Shown piece after piece: positions 42,977-52,167 of a stretch of 64,000 bases of DNA; position 1 is the stretch's first letter; each line of letters opens with the position of its first letter. The notes beneath the pieces are model-generated. The model had not been told where the DNA came from. It was given only the letters and a program-made list of their open reading frames with translations, and ran no database searches. Origin of the DNA: Luteibacter sp. 9135. GTDB taxonomy: Bacteria; Pseudomonadota; Gammaproteobacteria; Xanthomonadales; Rhodanobacteraceae. The stretch covers positions 1,667,501 to 1,731,500 of the forward strand of contig NZ_JQNB01000001.1 in assembly GCF_000745005.1 (NCBI RefSeq), given 5' to 3'. The position numbers were made by a program, and so were the translations under genes.

Positions 42977-43099
42977 GTAGGAGCTCACGATGTGAGCGAT
43001 CACCCCGCCGTTGTGTAGGAGCTCACGATGTGAGCGATCACCGCATCGTATTTTTGCGTAGCGGTGATGAAGAGCATCGCCCACATCGTGGGCTCCTAC
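42977..43099. repeat. three REP elements, two of the TCAC/GTGA stem type
   Basis: Forward copies at 42977-43000 and 43015-43038 have TCAC paired with GTGA; a reverse copy at 43076-43099 has CCAC paired with GTGG. The stem changes are compensated in each case. The cluster lies between the kinase gene and trpE, in the probable trpE promoter region. Confidence 0.9.
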
Positions 43100-43185
43100 C
43101 AGGGGGCGGGAGGGTGGTCGCGGCCCCATCCCCGTCATGTTGGGCCTACAATCGCGGGTCATCCCAAGGTCACTGCTGACGACCC

Positions 43186-44661
43186 ATGATTTCCCGCGAA
43201 CAATTCGACGCCTACGCCGCCGAGGGCTTTACCCGCATCCCGTTGGTACGGGAGGTGTTTTCCGACCTCGATACACCGCTGTCGGTGTACCTCAAGCTGG
43301 CGGATGGCCCGTACACCTTCCTCTTCGAATCGGTGGAAGGCGGCGCGACCTGGGGTCGTCACTCGATGATCGGGCTGCCGGCACGGCGGGTGTATCGCCT
43401 GCGCGGGCACGAGCTGGAAGTGGAGGAAAGCGGCGAGGTGATCGAGCGGCGCCATCTGGACGATCCGCTGGCCGAGATCGAGGTGCTGCGCAAGCAGTAC
43501 GAGGTGCCGAAACTGCCGGGGCTGCCCGACTTCACCGGCGGTTTGGTCGGCTACTTCGGCTTCGAGACCATCGGTTACATCGAGGAACGGCTGGCGCAGT
43601 GGGACAAGAAAGACGAGCTGGGCACGCCCGACGTCCTGCTGATGCTGGCGGACGAGATCGCGGTGTTCGACAACCTCAAGGGGCGCCTGTACCTCATCGT
43701 GCACGCGGACCCGTCCAGGCCGCAGGCCTACGCGGAAGCCATGCGGCGACTGGATGCCCTGACGTTCCGCCTGCGCCAGGGCGGTGTGTCGTACCCGCAG
43801 CTGCTGCAGCCGGCCGCGCTGGATGAATCCGACTTCAAGTCGTCGTTCACCCGCGAGGAATACGAGGCCATGGTGCGCAAGGCGCAGGAATACATCCTGG
43901 CCGGCGACATCTTCCAGGTGGTGCCGTCGCAGCGCCTGAGCGTCGGTTTCAACGCCCGTCCGGTGGATGTGTATCGCGCGCTGCGCGCCACGAACCCGTC
44001 GCCCTACATGTTCTTCATCGACATGGGTCCGACCCAGATCGTCGGCTCGTCGCCGGAGATCCTGGTGCGCCTGAAGAACGGTCGCGTGGTGCTGCGTCCC
44101 ATCGCCGGCACGCGCCGCCGCGGCAAGGACGAGGCGGAGGACATGGCCCTGGAGACCGAGCTGCTGGCCGACCCCAAGGAGCGCGCCGAGCACCTGATGC
44201 TGATCGACCTGGGCCGCAACGACGTGGGCCGGGTCAGCCAGACGGGCACGGTGGAACTGGCCGAATCCTTCGTGGTGGAGCGCTATTCGCACGTGATGCA
44301 CATCGTCTCCCAGGTGGAAGGCGACATCCGTGGCGATCTTTCCTACATGGACGTGATCAAGGCGACCTTTCCGGCGGGCACGGTCAGCGGCGCGCCTAAG
44401 GTCCGCGCGCTGGAAATCATCCAGGAGCTGGAGCCGTTCAAGCGCAACATCTACGCGGGCGCCATCGGCTGGCTCGGCTGGTGGGGCGATGCCGACACGG
44501 CCATCGCGATCCGCACCGCCGTGATCCAGGATGGCCGCCTGCACGTGCAGGCGGGCGGCGGCGTGGTCTACGACTCCGACCCGGCCGCGGAGTGGGAAGA
44601 GACGATGAACAAGGGGCGGGCGTTATTTCGTGCGGTGGCGCAGGCGGCGAGGGGGCTGTAA
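43186..44661 (+). CDS. trpE: anthranilate synthase component I
   Basis: 491 residues. It makes anthranilate from chorismate with ammonia from TrpG, the first step to tryptophan. The N-terminal part has the feedback-type segment FLFESVEGGATWGRHSMIG; the chorismate-binding domain has FQVVPSQRLS, GSSPEILVRL, PIAGTRRRGKDEAED, DLGRNDVGRV and TFPAGTVSGAPKVRALEII. trpG is not adjacent on this side: the next gene is an exported protein of other function. No leader peptide or attenuator is evident in the REP-filled region upstream. Confidence 0.97.
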   Translation: MISREQFDAYAAEGFTRIPLVREVFSDLDTPLSVYLKLADGPYTFLFESVEGGATWGRHSMIGLPARRVYRLRGHELEVEESGEVIERRHLDDPLAEIEVLRKQYEVPKLPGLPDFTGGLVGYFGFETIGYIEERLAQWDKKDELGTPDVLLMLADEIAVFDNLKGRLYLIVHADPSRPQAYAEAMRRLDALTFRLRQGGVSYPQLLQPAALDESDFKSSFTREEYEAMVRKAQEYILAGDIFQVVPSQRLSVGFNARPVDVYRALRATNPSPYMFFIDMGPTQIVGSSPEILVRLKNGRVVLRPIAGTRRRGKDEAEDMALETELLADPKERAEHLMLIDLGRNDVGRVSQTGTVELAESFVVERYSHVMHIVSQVEGDIRGDLSYMDVIKATFPAGTVSGAPKVRALEIIQELEPFKRNIYAGAIGWLGWWGDADTAIAIRTAVIQDGRLHVQAGGGVVYDSDPAAEWEETMNKGRALFRAVAQAARGL

Positions 44662-44747
44662 TGTCCACCTCGTCGCGCTTGCAACCGGTTGCGGTCGAAG
44701 AGGCACCTACGTTCGGCGCATCCGCCCCCACGGAACGAGAGAGCCCC

Positions 44748-45425
44748 ATGATCCATCCACGCACGCTTATCGCCGCCGGCAGCCTGGCCTTCATGGCTGC
44801 CGCCACCGCCACGCCGTCCCTGGCCCGCGAGCCCTTCTGCGACGACATCGCGTCGCGCACGCAGGCCTTGGCGCTGATCGAGACGCTCAATGCCGACCTG
44901 CTCAGCCATCCCAGCGCCACGCTGACGCTGGAGCGCTGGTGCGGCGACCACGAACTGGCCGCCGTGCCGACCATCGTCGCGCGCCGGATCAAGGGCCAGG
45001 ACAAGCCGCTGCCCGACGACGCAAGGCAGATCCTGGGCATCGGACCGGACGAGCCGGTGCGCTACCGCCACGTGCAGCTGGTGTGCGGCGAGCGCGTGCT
45101 GTCCGAGGCCGACAACTGGTACGTGCCGTCGCGGCTCACGCCGGAAATGAACCAGATCCTGGACACCACCGACCAGCCGTTCGGCAAGGTAGTGCAGGCG
45201 CTGAATTTCCGTCGCCAGACCACCAGCGCCGACCTGCTCTGGGCGCCGCTGCCCAAGGGCTGGGAGATGGATGCGCCGCTGCCGCCGCCGAAGTGGGGCC
45301 CGCTGGCCATTCCGCACGATGTGTTGCAGCACCACGCGGTGCTGTTCACTGGCAGCAACCAGCCCTTCAGCCTGCTGGTCGAGACCTACACCTCCGAGGT
45401 GCTGGCCTTCGGGCGTCGCCCCTGA
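44748..45425 (+). CDS. exported protein, possibly chorismate-lyase-like (UbiC fold)
   Basis: 225 residues from ATG 44748, which gives a signal peptide (TLIAAGSLAFMAAATATPSLA). An alternative ATG at 44661 overlaps the trpE stop and would put 29 residues before it. The mature part follows the UbiC-like order: LLSHPSATLTLERWC, then an arginine-led strand (VRYRHVQLVCGERVLSEADN), VPSRLTPEMN, and a C-terminal strand LLVETYTSEVLAF. The C...C pair (FCDD, LVCG) may form a disulphide. Whether it has lyase activity in the periplasm is unknown; its place behind trpE, another chorismate enzyme, is suggestive only. Confidence 0.6.
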   Translation: MIHPRTLIAAGSLAFMAAATATPSLAREPFCDDIASRTQALALIETLNADLLSHPSATLTLERWCGDHELAAVPTIVARRIKGQDKPLPDDARQILGIGPDEPVRYRHVQLVCGERVLSEADNWYVPSRLTPEMNQILDTTDQPFGKVVQALNFRRQTTSADLLWAPLPKGWEMDAPLPPPKWGPLAIPHDVLQHHAVLFTGSNQPFSLLVETYTSEVLAFGRRP

Positions 45426-45441
45426 GTCCTCAAAGGTCCAC

Positions 45442-46440
45442 TCAAAGGGCCTGGTCCAGCGCCTGGTAGAAACGCTCCGGCGCCTCGATCATCGGCGCAT
45501 GGCCCAGCCCGTCGAGCGGAATCAGTCGGGCGCCGGGGATCTTCGCGGCGGCTTCCCTGCCCAGGGTGGGGTAGTCGCCGAGCGTGGCGGCGATGGCCGG
45601 CGGCGTGCCGTCCTTGCCGATCACCGTGCGGTCGGCCTGGCCGATGATGAGCACGGTCGGCACGCGGATCAGCGGGAACTCGTAGATCACGGGCTGCGTG
45701 TAGATCATCTCGTAGGTGAGCGCGCCGGCCCACGATGACGTCTCGCGCCCGTCGCCTTCGTACTGGCCGGCCTGCATCAGCACCCAGCGGTCGTAGGCCG
45801 GGTTCCATTTGCCGTCGTAGTAGCTCTTCATCTGGTACGCCTTGATGCTGGCGTAGGACGTTTTCAGCTCGCCCGCATACCACTGGTCCACACTGCGCCA
45901 GGGCACGCCCTTGGCGCGCCAGTCTTCCAGGCCCAGCGGGTCGACCAGCACCAGTTTTTCCACGCCCTCGGGATACATCAGCGCGTAGCGCGCGCCGATC
46001 ATGCCGCCCATCGAATGAGCGATCACGGTGGCCTTGTCCACGCCCAGGCTGGCGAGCAACGCATGCGTGTTGGCGGCCAGCTGGTGGATGCCGTAGGGAT
46101 ATTCGCGCGGCTTGGACGACTTGCAGAAGCCGATCTGGTCGGGGATCACCACGCGGTAGCCGCGATCGCGCAGGCGCTCGGCGGTGGCCACCCAGTACGG
46201 GCCGCAGAAATTCTTGCCGTGCAGCAGCACCGCGGTGTGGCCGTTCGGATGGGCGGGCATGAGATCCATGTACGCCATCTCGAACGCGCGGCCTTCGCTG
46301 TGCACGGTGAACATCGTGACCGGATAGGGATAGGACGCGCGCTCCAGGCGTGCGCCCAGCGCCTCGACGCGTGGGGTGTCGTCCGCCAAGGCGGGCAGAG
46401 CGGGAAGCAGTAGAGAGAGGGCAAGAAACACGCGACGCAT
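45442..46440 (-). CDS. exported alpha/beta hydrolase
   Basis: 332 residues with a signal peptide ending ALADD. The start at 46440 has GGAG seven bases upstream; in-frame starts further out lack one. Alpha/beta-hydrolase features: oxyanion loop VLLHGKNFCG, nucleophile elbow AHSMGGMIG with S143, and the catalytic histidine H314 in DGLGHAPMIEAP. It is probably a periplasmic esterase or lipase-like enzyme; the substrate cannot be told. It is convergent with the exported UbiC-like gene (17 bp apart). Confidence 0.88.
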   Translation of the reverse strand: MRRVFLALSLLLPALPALADDTPRVEALGARLERASYPYPVTMFTVHSEGRAFEMAYMDLMPAHPNGHTAVLLHGKNFCGPYWVATAERLRDRGYRVVIPDQIGFCKSSKPREYPYGIHQLAANTHALLASLGVDKATVIAHSMGGMIGARYALMYPEGVEKLVLVDPLGLEDWRAKGVPWRSVDQWYAGELKTSYASIKAYQMKSYYDGKWNPAYDRWVLMQAGQYEGDGRETSSWAGALTYEMIYTQPVIYEFPLIRVPTVLIIGQADRTVIGKDGTPPAIAATLGDYPTLGREAAAKIPGARLIPLDGLGHAPMIEAPERFYQALDQAL

Positions 46441-46539
46441 CGCCATACTCCGACAGGGGATATCGGCCATCGTAGGACACCCCAGTGTGAAGGCCGGTGG
46501 CATACTCGTTCGCCTGAGTCCTACAGGGAGTGCCACCTC

Positions 46540-46857
46540 ATGTCCGAGATCGACCCGCCGCTGCGCGAGTATGCCAAGCCACCGCTGACGCGCGGTGTGG
46601 ACCCGCAGCGCATGAACTGGCTATGGCAACTTATCGTGCAGGCGACGGATCTGGATCCGTCCGACGTGCGCAAGGCGCTCAATGCGATGGGTGTCGGCGC
46701 GACCGACAAACGCGTGGCCAGCTGGCAGGTCGGCGATCGCGATGAAGACTATTTCCCGCTGACCATCGCGGAGCTGGAGCGCAACCTTCGCGCCGTGGTC
46801 GCATGGAAGAAGGCCAGGAGCGACGCATCCGTCGCCCCGGCCAGCGATCAGGCGTAG
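46540..46857 (+). CDS. hypothetical protein, 105 aa
   Basis: A cytoplasmic, mostly helical protein without signal or span. It starts 100 bp from the divergent hydrolase gene and overlaps the aminopeptidase gene tail-to-tail by 10 bp. Residues 25-95 (LWQLIVQATDLDPSDVRKAL, then WQVGDRDEDYFPLTIAELER) look like one compact domain. No family recognised. Confidence 0.65.
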   Translation: MSEIDPPLREYAKPPLTRGVDPQRMNWLWQLIVQATDLDPSDVRKALNAMGVGATDKRVASWQVGDRDEDYFPLTIAELERNLRAVVAWKKARSDASVAPASDQA

Positions 46858-48224
46858 CGCTCGGACAGGAACCGGAAGAACGCGCGAAGCCCCTGGGCTT
46901 CGCCACCGCGCGGATGCGCCGGTCGGTCGGCGTCGTTCCACGAGTAGGTGTCCAGGTGCATCCAGTTCTGGTTTTCCGGCACGAACCGCTCCAGGTACAG
47001 CGCTGCGGTAATCGCGCCTGCGTGCCGCGACGCGCCGGAGTTGGCGAAGTCGGCCACGTGCGATTCCAGCATGCGCCGGTACGGCCGCCACAAGGGCAAG
47101 CGCCACAGCGGATCGGCGGACACCTCGGCCGCACCGATCACATGATCGGCCAGTGCATCGCGGTTGGTGAACAGCGCCGGCACCTCGGGCCCCAGCGCGA
47201 CGCGCGCGGCACCGGTCAGCGTGGCGAAATCCACGATCAGGTCAGGCGTCTGCTCCACCGCGAACGCGAGGGCATCGCACAGCACCAGCCGGCCTTCGGC
47301 ATCGGTGTTGTCCACTTCGACGGTCAGGCCCGCACGCGTGCGAATGATGTCGCCGGGGCGCATGGCGCTGCCGCTGATCGCGTTTTCCACGGCCGGCACC
47401 AGCAAGGTCAGCCGCACGGGCAGCTTGGCCTTCATGACCAGGCTCGCCAGCGCGATTGCGTGCGCGGCGCCGCCCATGTCTTTCTTCATCCAGCGCATGC
47501 CATCGGACGGCTTGATGTCCAGGCCGCCGGTGTCGAAGCACACGCCCTTGCCGATAATGACCAGCCGGGGGTTGGTGTTCTTGCCCCAGGTCAGCTCGAT
47601 CAGGCGCGGTGCGCGATGGCTGGCGCGGCCCACGGCATGGATGGTGGGGAAGTTGGCGGCCAGCAGGTCGTCGCCGATCCACTCGCGCACCTTGGCCTTG
47701 TGCGGAGCGGCCAGCGCGTGGACGGCTTCGGCCAGCTGCTCGGGGCCCATGTCCTCGGCTGGCGTATTGACCAGGTCGCGCACCTGATAGGTCGCATCGA
47801 TGATCGGCTGCAACGCGCGCGACGTGGCCGTATCCACCACCAACTGCGCCGGCGCACGGCCGCGCGCGCGATAGCGCTCGAAGCGATACGCGCCCAGGGC
47901 CCAGCCCAGCGCTACCAGGTCGGTGTCGGTCGCCACGCTTTCCTTGGCGATCTCGTAGTTGCCTTCCGGCAGACGGTAGGGCAACGCACCCAGTGCCATC
48001 AGCGGTTCGGAGGCGTCCACGCCCACCAGCACGCGCTCGATCGCACCGTTGGCGTCAGGTAGCAGGAGTACCGAGCCGGGGCTGGGACGGAAGCTGGTCG
48101 AGGTCATCCACTGTCGGTGCGCCGCGGTGAGCCTCGCTTCCAGCGCAGGCGCGCTGGAGGCATCGATCATCTCGATCGGGATGGAGCGGCGCTTGCCGGG
48201 CTTGGTATCGATCAGTGACGACAT
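46848..48224 (-). CDS. leucyl aminopeptidase family protein (M17)
   Basis: 458 residues. The C-terminal catalytic domain holds the M17 signature NTDAEGRLVLCDAL, the metal and substrate loop GKGVCFDTGGLDIKPSDGM and the lysine pair in MKKDMGGAA. The N-terminal domain is shorter than in E. coli PepA, as in the PepB-like branch. It releases N-terminal residues from peptides in the cytoplasm, using two metal ions. It stands alone, with 66 bp to the downstream HAD gene. Confidence 0.92.
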   Translation of the reverse strand: MSSLIDTKPGKRRSIPIEMIDASSAPALEARLTAAHRQWMTSTSFRPSPGSVLLLPDANGAIERVLVGVDASEPLMALGALPYRLPEGNYEIAKESVATDTDLVALGWALGAYRFERYRARGRAPAQLVVDTATSRALQPIIDATYQVRDLVNTPAEDMGPEQLAEAVHALAAPHKAKVREWIGDDLLAANFPTIHAVGRASHRAPRLIELTWGKNTNPRLVIIGKGVCFDTGGLDIKPSDGMRWMKKDMGGAAHAIALASLVMKAKLPVRLTLLVPAVENAISGSAMRPGDIIRTRAGLTVEVDNTDAEGRLVLCDALAFAVEQTPDLIVDFATLTGAARVALGPEVPALFTNRDALADHVIGAAEVSADPLWRLPLWRPYRRMLESHVADFANSGASRHAGAITAALYLERFVPENQNWMHLDTYSWNDADRPAHPRGGEAQGLRAFFRFLSERYA

Positions 48225-48290
48225 CAGGGCTCCCGTGCCCCGCGGTGTGACACCGCGTATGGGAAGGTGGTGAACGGTATGACAGCTATT

Positions 48291-48989
48291 CTAGCTGTCA
48301 GTGGCCGTCGACGCTTCTATCCAGTCGGCAAGGGATGTCATGTCAGTGAATTCCAGGTCCGGTGCAGGCCCATGCGACCACACCGCGCCGTCGCGATTGA
48401 GCCACACGGTGCGCATGCCGGCCTCGCGCGCGCCCACCACGTCCAGCAGCGGATCGTCACCGACGTGAAGGACCTCGTGCGGCGGCAGGCCCAGCGCCTC
48501 GGCCGCGGCCAGGAAGATGCGCGGATCGGGCTTGGCCACCCCCACGCCCGAGGCGCTCAGGCGGGTGTGGAACAGGTGGTGGAGGCCGATGACTTCCAGA
48601 TCGGCGTTGCCGTTGGAGATCGCCACGAGCGGCACGCGCTCGACGATCCGCTCCAGCGCGGCCAGGGAATCGGGGTAAAGCTCGACGTTGTTGCGGGCGG
48701 CGAAATAGATGCGCCAGGTCTCGTCGACCGGGGCGTCATCGATGCCGCAGGCGGCGAACGCGTGGCGAATGGTCAGCCGGCGCTGTTCGCTGAAATCGTG
48801 GGAGAGGTGCGTGTTGTCGCGGGCGATCTGCTCGCGAAGCTCGCGCATGGCCTCCAGGGGCCATGCGCGGGCGACATCGGGATGGTGCTGTTGCAGCCAC
48901 CGGTCCACGCAGTGCTCGGCCTCGATCAGGGCCGGCAGTACCGGCCACAGGGTGTCGTCGAGGTCGAGGGAGACGGCGCGGACGAGCAC
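48291..48989 (-). CDS. HAD-family hydrolase (YigB/Gph-like phosphatase)
   Basis: 232 residues. HAD motif I is DLDDTLWPV with D9 and D11, motif II the serine/threonine region VAISNGNAD, motif III the lysine in GVAKPDPRIF, and motif IV GDDPLLDVVGAREAG. The alpha-helical C1 cap between motifs I and II fits phosphatases of small phosphometabolites such as YigB (riboflavin pathway intermediate); the true substrate is not known. It starts 3 bp after the stop of the PstS-like/LysM gene and is probably co-transcribed with it. Confidence 0.86.
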   Translation of the reverse strand: MLVRAVSLDLDDTLWPVLPALIEAEHCVDRWLQQHHPDVARAWPLEAMRELREQIARDNTHLSHDFSEQRRLTIRHAFAACGIDDAPVDETWRIYFAARNNVELYPDSLAALERIVERVPLVAISNGNADLEVIGLHHLFHTRLSASGVGVAKPDPRIFLAAAEALGLPPHEVLHVGDDPLLDVVGAREAGMRTVWLNRDGAVWSHGPAPDLEFTDMTSLADWIEASTATDS

Positions 48990-48992
48990 GAC

Positions 48993-50501
48993 TTAGCGGG
49001 CGCCGACCTTCAGCACCTGGCCCGGATGGACATTGTTGTCCTTCAGGCCGTTCATGGCGCGGAGCTTGTCGACCTCGACGTCGTTCTTCTTGGCGATGGA
49101 GTACAGCGTGTCACCGGCCGACACCTTGTAGGTGCGCGAGGCGGCGGCCGACTTCTTCTCGGACTTCGCCTCTGCCTTCTCAGCCTTCTCCGCCTTGGCG
49201 GCAGCCTTGGCCTTGGGGGCCTCGGCTACCTTGGGCGTTTCGACGCGCGTCGACTTCTCGGTGGCGTCCACCGGGGCCGCCGGCTTGGCGACCGGCTTGC
49301 CCTTCACGGTGACGGCATCGGCCGTGACCTTGGCGAACTTGCCACCGACCTTCGCGTTGTCGGACACCGTGACCGCTTCCGAACGAACACCGGAGAAGCC
49401 CATGTGCGCCGAGGTGCTGACGCTGGCGGCGACATGCGCGAACTGCGACGGCTCGGCCGTGGTGGCGACGGAGGCCTTGGTCTCCTTCGCGACCTTGGCA
49501 CCCTTGCCGGCCTTGCCGGTGACCTGCGCCTTGGCGACGGCGGTTTCCTTCGCGGCCTCGGCGGCCGGCGTAGCGGCGGCCACGGTCGGCGTGGTCATCG
49601 CCTGGCCCACGTTGGCACGGGTGCCCACGGTGGAAGCGATCTTGGCGCGACGAGCGGCATCGCCGGAGGCCAGCGACGCGCCATCGGCGTAGGGCACCAG
49701 GCTATGCGAGCGCAGCAGCGAGCTGCCGGCACCGGAGGTGACGAACGCGATGAAATCCTTGACGTCGGCCTCTTTGGGGCCGGTGCTGTTGGAGACCAGG
49801 TAGAGCTCGGTGTACAGCGGGTAGGCGCCGCTGCCGACCGTCGACATGGACGGCGCAACGCCGTCGATGGAGAGGATCTTCACCTTCTTGTTGGACGACG
49901 CACCCGCGAGGGTGGTGGCGCCCAGGCCCTGCTTGTCCAGCGTGACGCCTTCTTCCAGCTTGGCCACGTTGACGTACAGGCGCGGCGCGGCCACCGGCTG
50001 GTTGCCGCGGCCGAACAGCAGCTTGCGCAGGCTGTATTCCACGCCATCGCCCGGGCTGGCCACCGCATAGAGGTTGATCGGCTGGTCGTTGCCGCCGAGT
50101 TCCTTCCAGTTGGTGATCTTGCCCATGTAGATCTCATGCAACTGCATGAGCGTGATGTTGCTCACCGGGTTGGACGGGTAGGTGACCATGACCAGCGCGT
50201 CCCACGCCACCGGCGTGAAGGTCAGCGACTGCTCGGCGGCGCCCACGGCGGGACGGGCGGAGCCGGCGATGTCGGCCGAGCCCTTGGCCACGGCATCGAT
50301 GCCCGAAGCGGTGTTGAAGGGCTGCAGCTCGATCTTGCCCTTGCCGGATTTCTCCCAGGCCTTGGCCACATCGTTGACCACGCCACGGGCGGTGGTGATG
50401 TCACCCCGCCAGATCAGTGTGGAGCCGGCGGCGAGAACGGTAGCGGAGGCACTGAGGCCGATCAGCGTGGCGGTGAACAGTCGCGCAAGACGAAGAGACA
50501 T
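48993..50501 (-). CDS. PstS-like phosphate-binding domain fused to a LysM domain
   Basis: 502 residues. Signal peptide ending VLAAG; a periplasmic binding-protein domain to about residue 290 (GSTLIWRGDITTARGVVNDV; SGKGKIELQPFNTASGIDAV; SADIAGSARPAV) of the PstS-like type; an Ala/Lys-rich linker of about 160 residues with AEKAEKAEAK repeats; and a C-terminal LysM domain (YKVSAGDTLYSIAKKNDVEV, NVHPGQVLKV). LysM binds peptidoglycan. No pstCAB genes are near. ATG 50501 is used; a TTG nine bases upstream, next to GAGG, is an alternative. Confidence 0.85.
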   Translation of the reverse strand: MSLRLARLFTATLIGLSASATVLAAGSTLIWRGDITTARGVVNDVAKAWEKSGKGKIELQPFNTASGIDAVAKGSADIAGSARPAVGAAEQSLTFTPVAWDALVMVTYPSNPVSNITLMQLHEIYMGKITNWKELGGNDQPINLYAVASPGDGVEYSLRKLLFGRGNQPVAAPRLYVNVAKLEEGVTLDKQGLGATTLAGASSNKKVKILSIDGVAPSMSTVGSGAYPLYTELYLVSNSTGPKEADVKDFIAFVTSGAGSSLLRSHSLVPYADGASLASGDAARRAKIASTVGTRANVGQAMTTPTVAAATPAAEAAKETAVAKAQVTGKAGKGAKVAKETKASVATTAEPSQFAHVAASVSTSAHMGFSGVRSEAVTVSDNAKVGGKFAKVTADAVTVKGKPVAKPAAPVDATEKSTRVETPKVAEAPKAKAAAKAEKAEKAEAKSEKKSAAASRTYKVSAGDTLYSIAKKNDVEVDKLRAMNGLKDNNVHPGQVLKVGAR

Positions 50502-50652
50502 GGACGGCAAGAACCTCGGGACGGAAGCGGGGTTGGCAATGGGGCGCCATTGTGGGCCAAGGCGGGCGCGCGCGCACCATTGGCGTCGTTCAGCATCGTG
50601 CCCACCCCAACCGGAACGTAGCCTGTCGGGATGGGCCCGCCTTCGAAGGGGC

Positions 50653-52023
50653 TCAGAGCATCGCGTAATAGACGGCCTCGCCGCGCACCACGGTCAGCAG
50701 CAACTGCCGTCCAGCCAGGGCAGTGCCGACGGGCAGGCCCTTCACCGAGGCCACCTTGCGCTGGCCGATGCCGATCACGATGTCGCCGTCGCGCAGCCCC
50801 GCGCGGTCGGCCGCGGAGCCGCGCCTGATCCCGCTCAGGGCCACGCCGAACAGGCCGGCGGCGCGCTGCTCAGGGCTGAGGTCGCTCAGCACCACGCCCG
50901 CCAGTCGCCCGTCCACCTTGCCGCCGTCCAGCGTCGCCAGCCGCGGCGCCTCGATGGTGGCCTGCACATCGCGGGCCGCGCCCTCGCGCTTCACCGACAG
51001 CGTGACCTTCGCGCCCAGCGGCAGCAGGCCCTCGGCGTTGCGCACGTCCTGCGAGCTGCGGACGGCCTTGCCGTCCACGGCGGTCAGCACGTCGCCCGTC
51101 TGCAAGCCCGCACCCTCGGCGGGGGAGCCGGTGTCGACCCGGGTCACCACCGCGCCCGTGGTGTCCTTCAGGCCCAGCGCCTGGGCGATGCGCGGCGTGA
51201 TGTCCTGCACCTCCACGCCCAGGTTGCCGCGGCGCACCTTGCCGTAGGCCAGCAGCTGCTTCATCACGCCGGTGGCGAGGTCGGTCGGGATGGCGAAGCC
51301 GATGCCGACGTTGCCGCCCGAGGGGGTGAAGATCATCGAGTTGATGCCGACCAGTTCGCCGCGCAGGTTGACCAGCGCGCCGCCGGAGTTGCCGGGGTTG
51401 ATCGAGGCGTCGGTCTGGATGAAGTTCTGGAAGCCCTTGCCCAGGCCCGAACGACCCAGCGCGGAGACCATGCCCGAGGTGGCTGTCTGGCCCAGCCCGA
51501 ACGGATCGCCCACGGCCACCACGAAGTCGCCCACGCGCAGTTGCGACGAATCCGCAATGGGCAGCGCCTGCAGTTTGTCCGCGGGAATCTGCAGCAGCGC
51601 CACGTCGGTGTCCGGATCGCTGCCGACCAGCTTCGCCTTCAGGTCGCGCCCATCCTGCAGGGTGACCGTGATGTCGTCCGCGCCGCCCACCACATGGTGG
51701 TTGGTCAGCACGTAGCCCTTGGCCGCATCCACCACCACGCCCGAGCCCAGGCTCTGCTCAACGCGCTCGCGCGGCGCGCCCTGATTGCCGAACAGCTGGC
51801 GAAACAGCGGATCGTCGAAGTAGGGATCGCGCGCCCGCACGCGTGTCTTGGTGGAAATGTTGACCACCGCCGGTGTGACCTTGGAAAGCATCGGTGCCAA
51901 CGAGGGCAATGGCTCGCCGTTAACGGCGGGTGGCAGGGCGGCGAACGCGGGCGTGGCGAGGGCCATCGCCAGTGCGGCACCGAGGACCAGATTCGGCATC
52001 CGCCGGGGGATAGGAAACGGCAT
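50653..52023 (-). CDS. degQ: periplasmic serine protease of the DegP/DegQ (HtrA) family
   Basis: 456 residues from ATG 52023, which has AAGGAG eight bases upstream; a much longer open frame to 52176 is not supported. Signal peptide ending AFAAL, trypsin-like domain with H110, D140 and S213 (TNHHVVGG, DPDTDVALL, NPGNSGGAL), and two PDZ domains (about 255-345 and 365-450). It degrades or refolds misfolded periplasmic proteins. The lack of the long Q-loop favours DegQ over DegP, with modest certainty. Confidence 0.92.
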   Translation of the reverse strand: MPFPIPRRMPNLVLGAALAMALATPAFAALPPAVNGEPLPSLAPMLSKVTPAVVNISTKTRVRARDPYFDDPLFRQLFGNQGAPRERVEQSLGSGVVVDAAKGYVLTNHHVVGGADDITVTLQDGRDLKAKLVGSDPDTDVALLQIPADKLQALPIADSSQLRVGDFVVAVGDPFGLGQTATSGMVSALGRSGLGKGFQNFIQTDASINPGNSGGALVNLRGELVGINSMIFTPSGGNVGIGFAIPTDLATGVMKQLLAYGKVRRGNLGVEVQDITPRIAQALGLKDTTGAVVTRVDTGSPAEGAGLQTGDVLTAVDGKAVRSSQDVRNAEGLLPLGAKVTLSVKREGAARDVQATIEAPRLATLDGGKVDGRLAGVVLSDLSPEQRAAGLFGVALSGIRRGSAADRAGLRDGDIVIGIGQRKVASVKGLPVGTALAGRQLLLTVVRGEAVYYAML

Positions 52024-52167
52024 GGGTGTACTCCTTGGCTGTGTGCACCAGGCACATCGATCGCCGCCTTCGACCACAGTCGCGTCGCCGGGTTTCAAAC
52101 GGTGAGATGCCTGTCTTCGACACTTTACATCGACCCACGGCGGGGGTAAGGTTCCCACCGGTCGTAA

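Noticed and set aside
43100..43185. A trp leader peptide and attenuator before trpE
   Set aside because: No short frame with tandem Trp codons and no terminator/antiterminator pair was seen.
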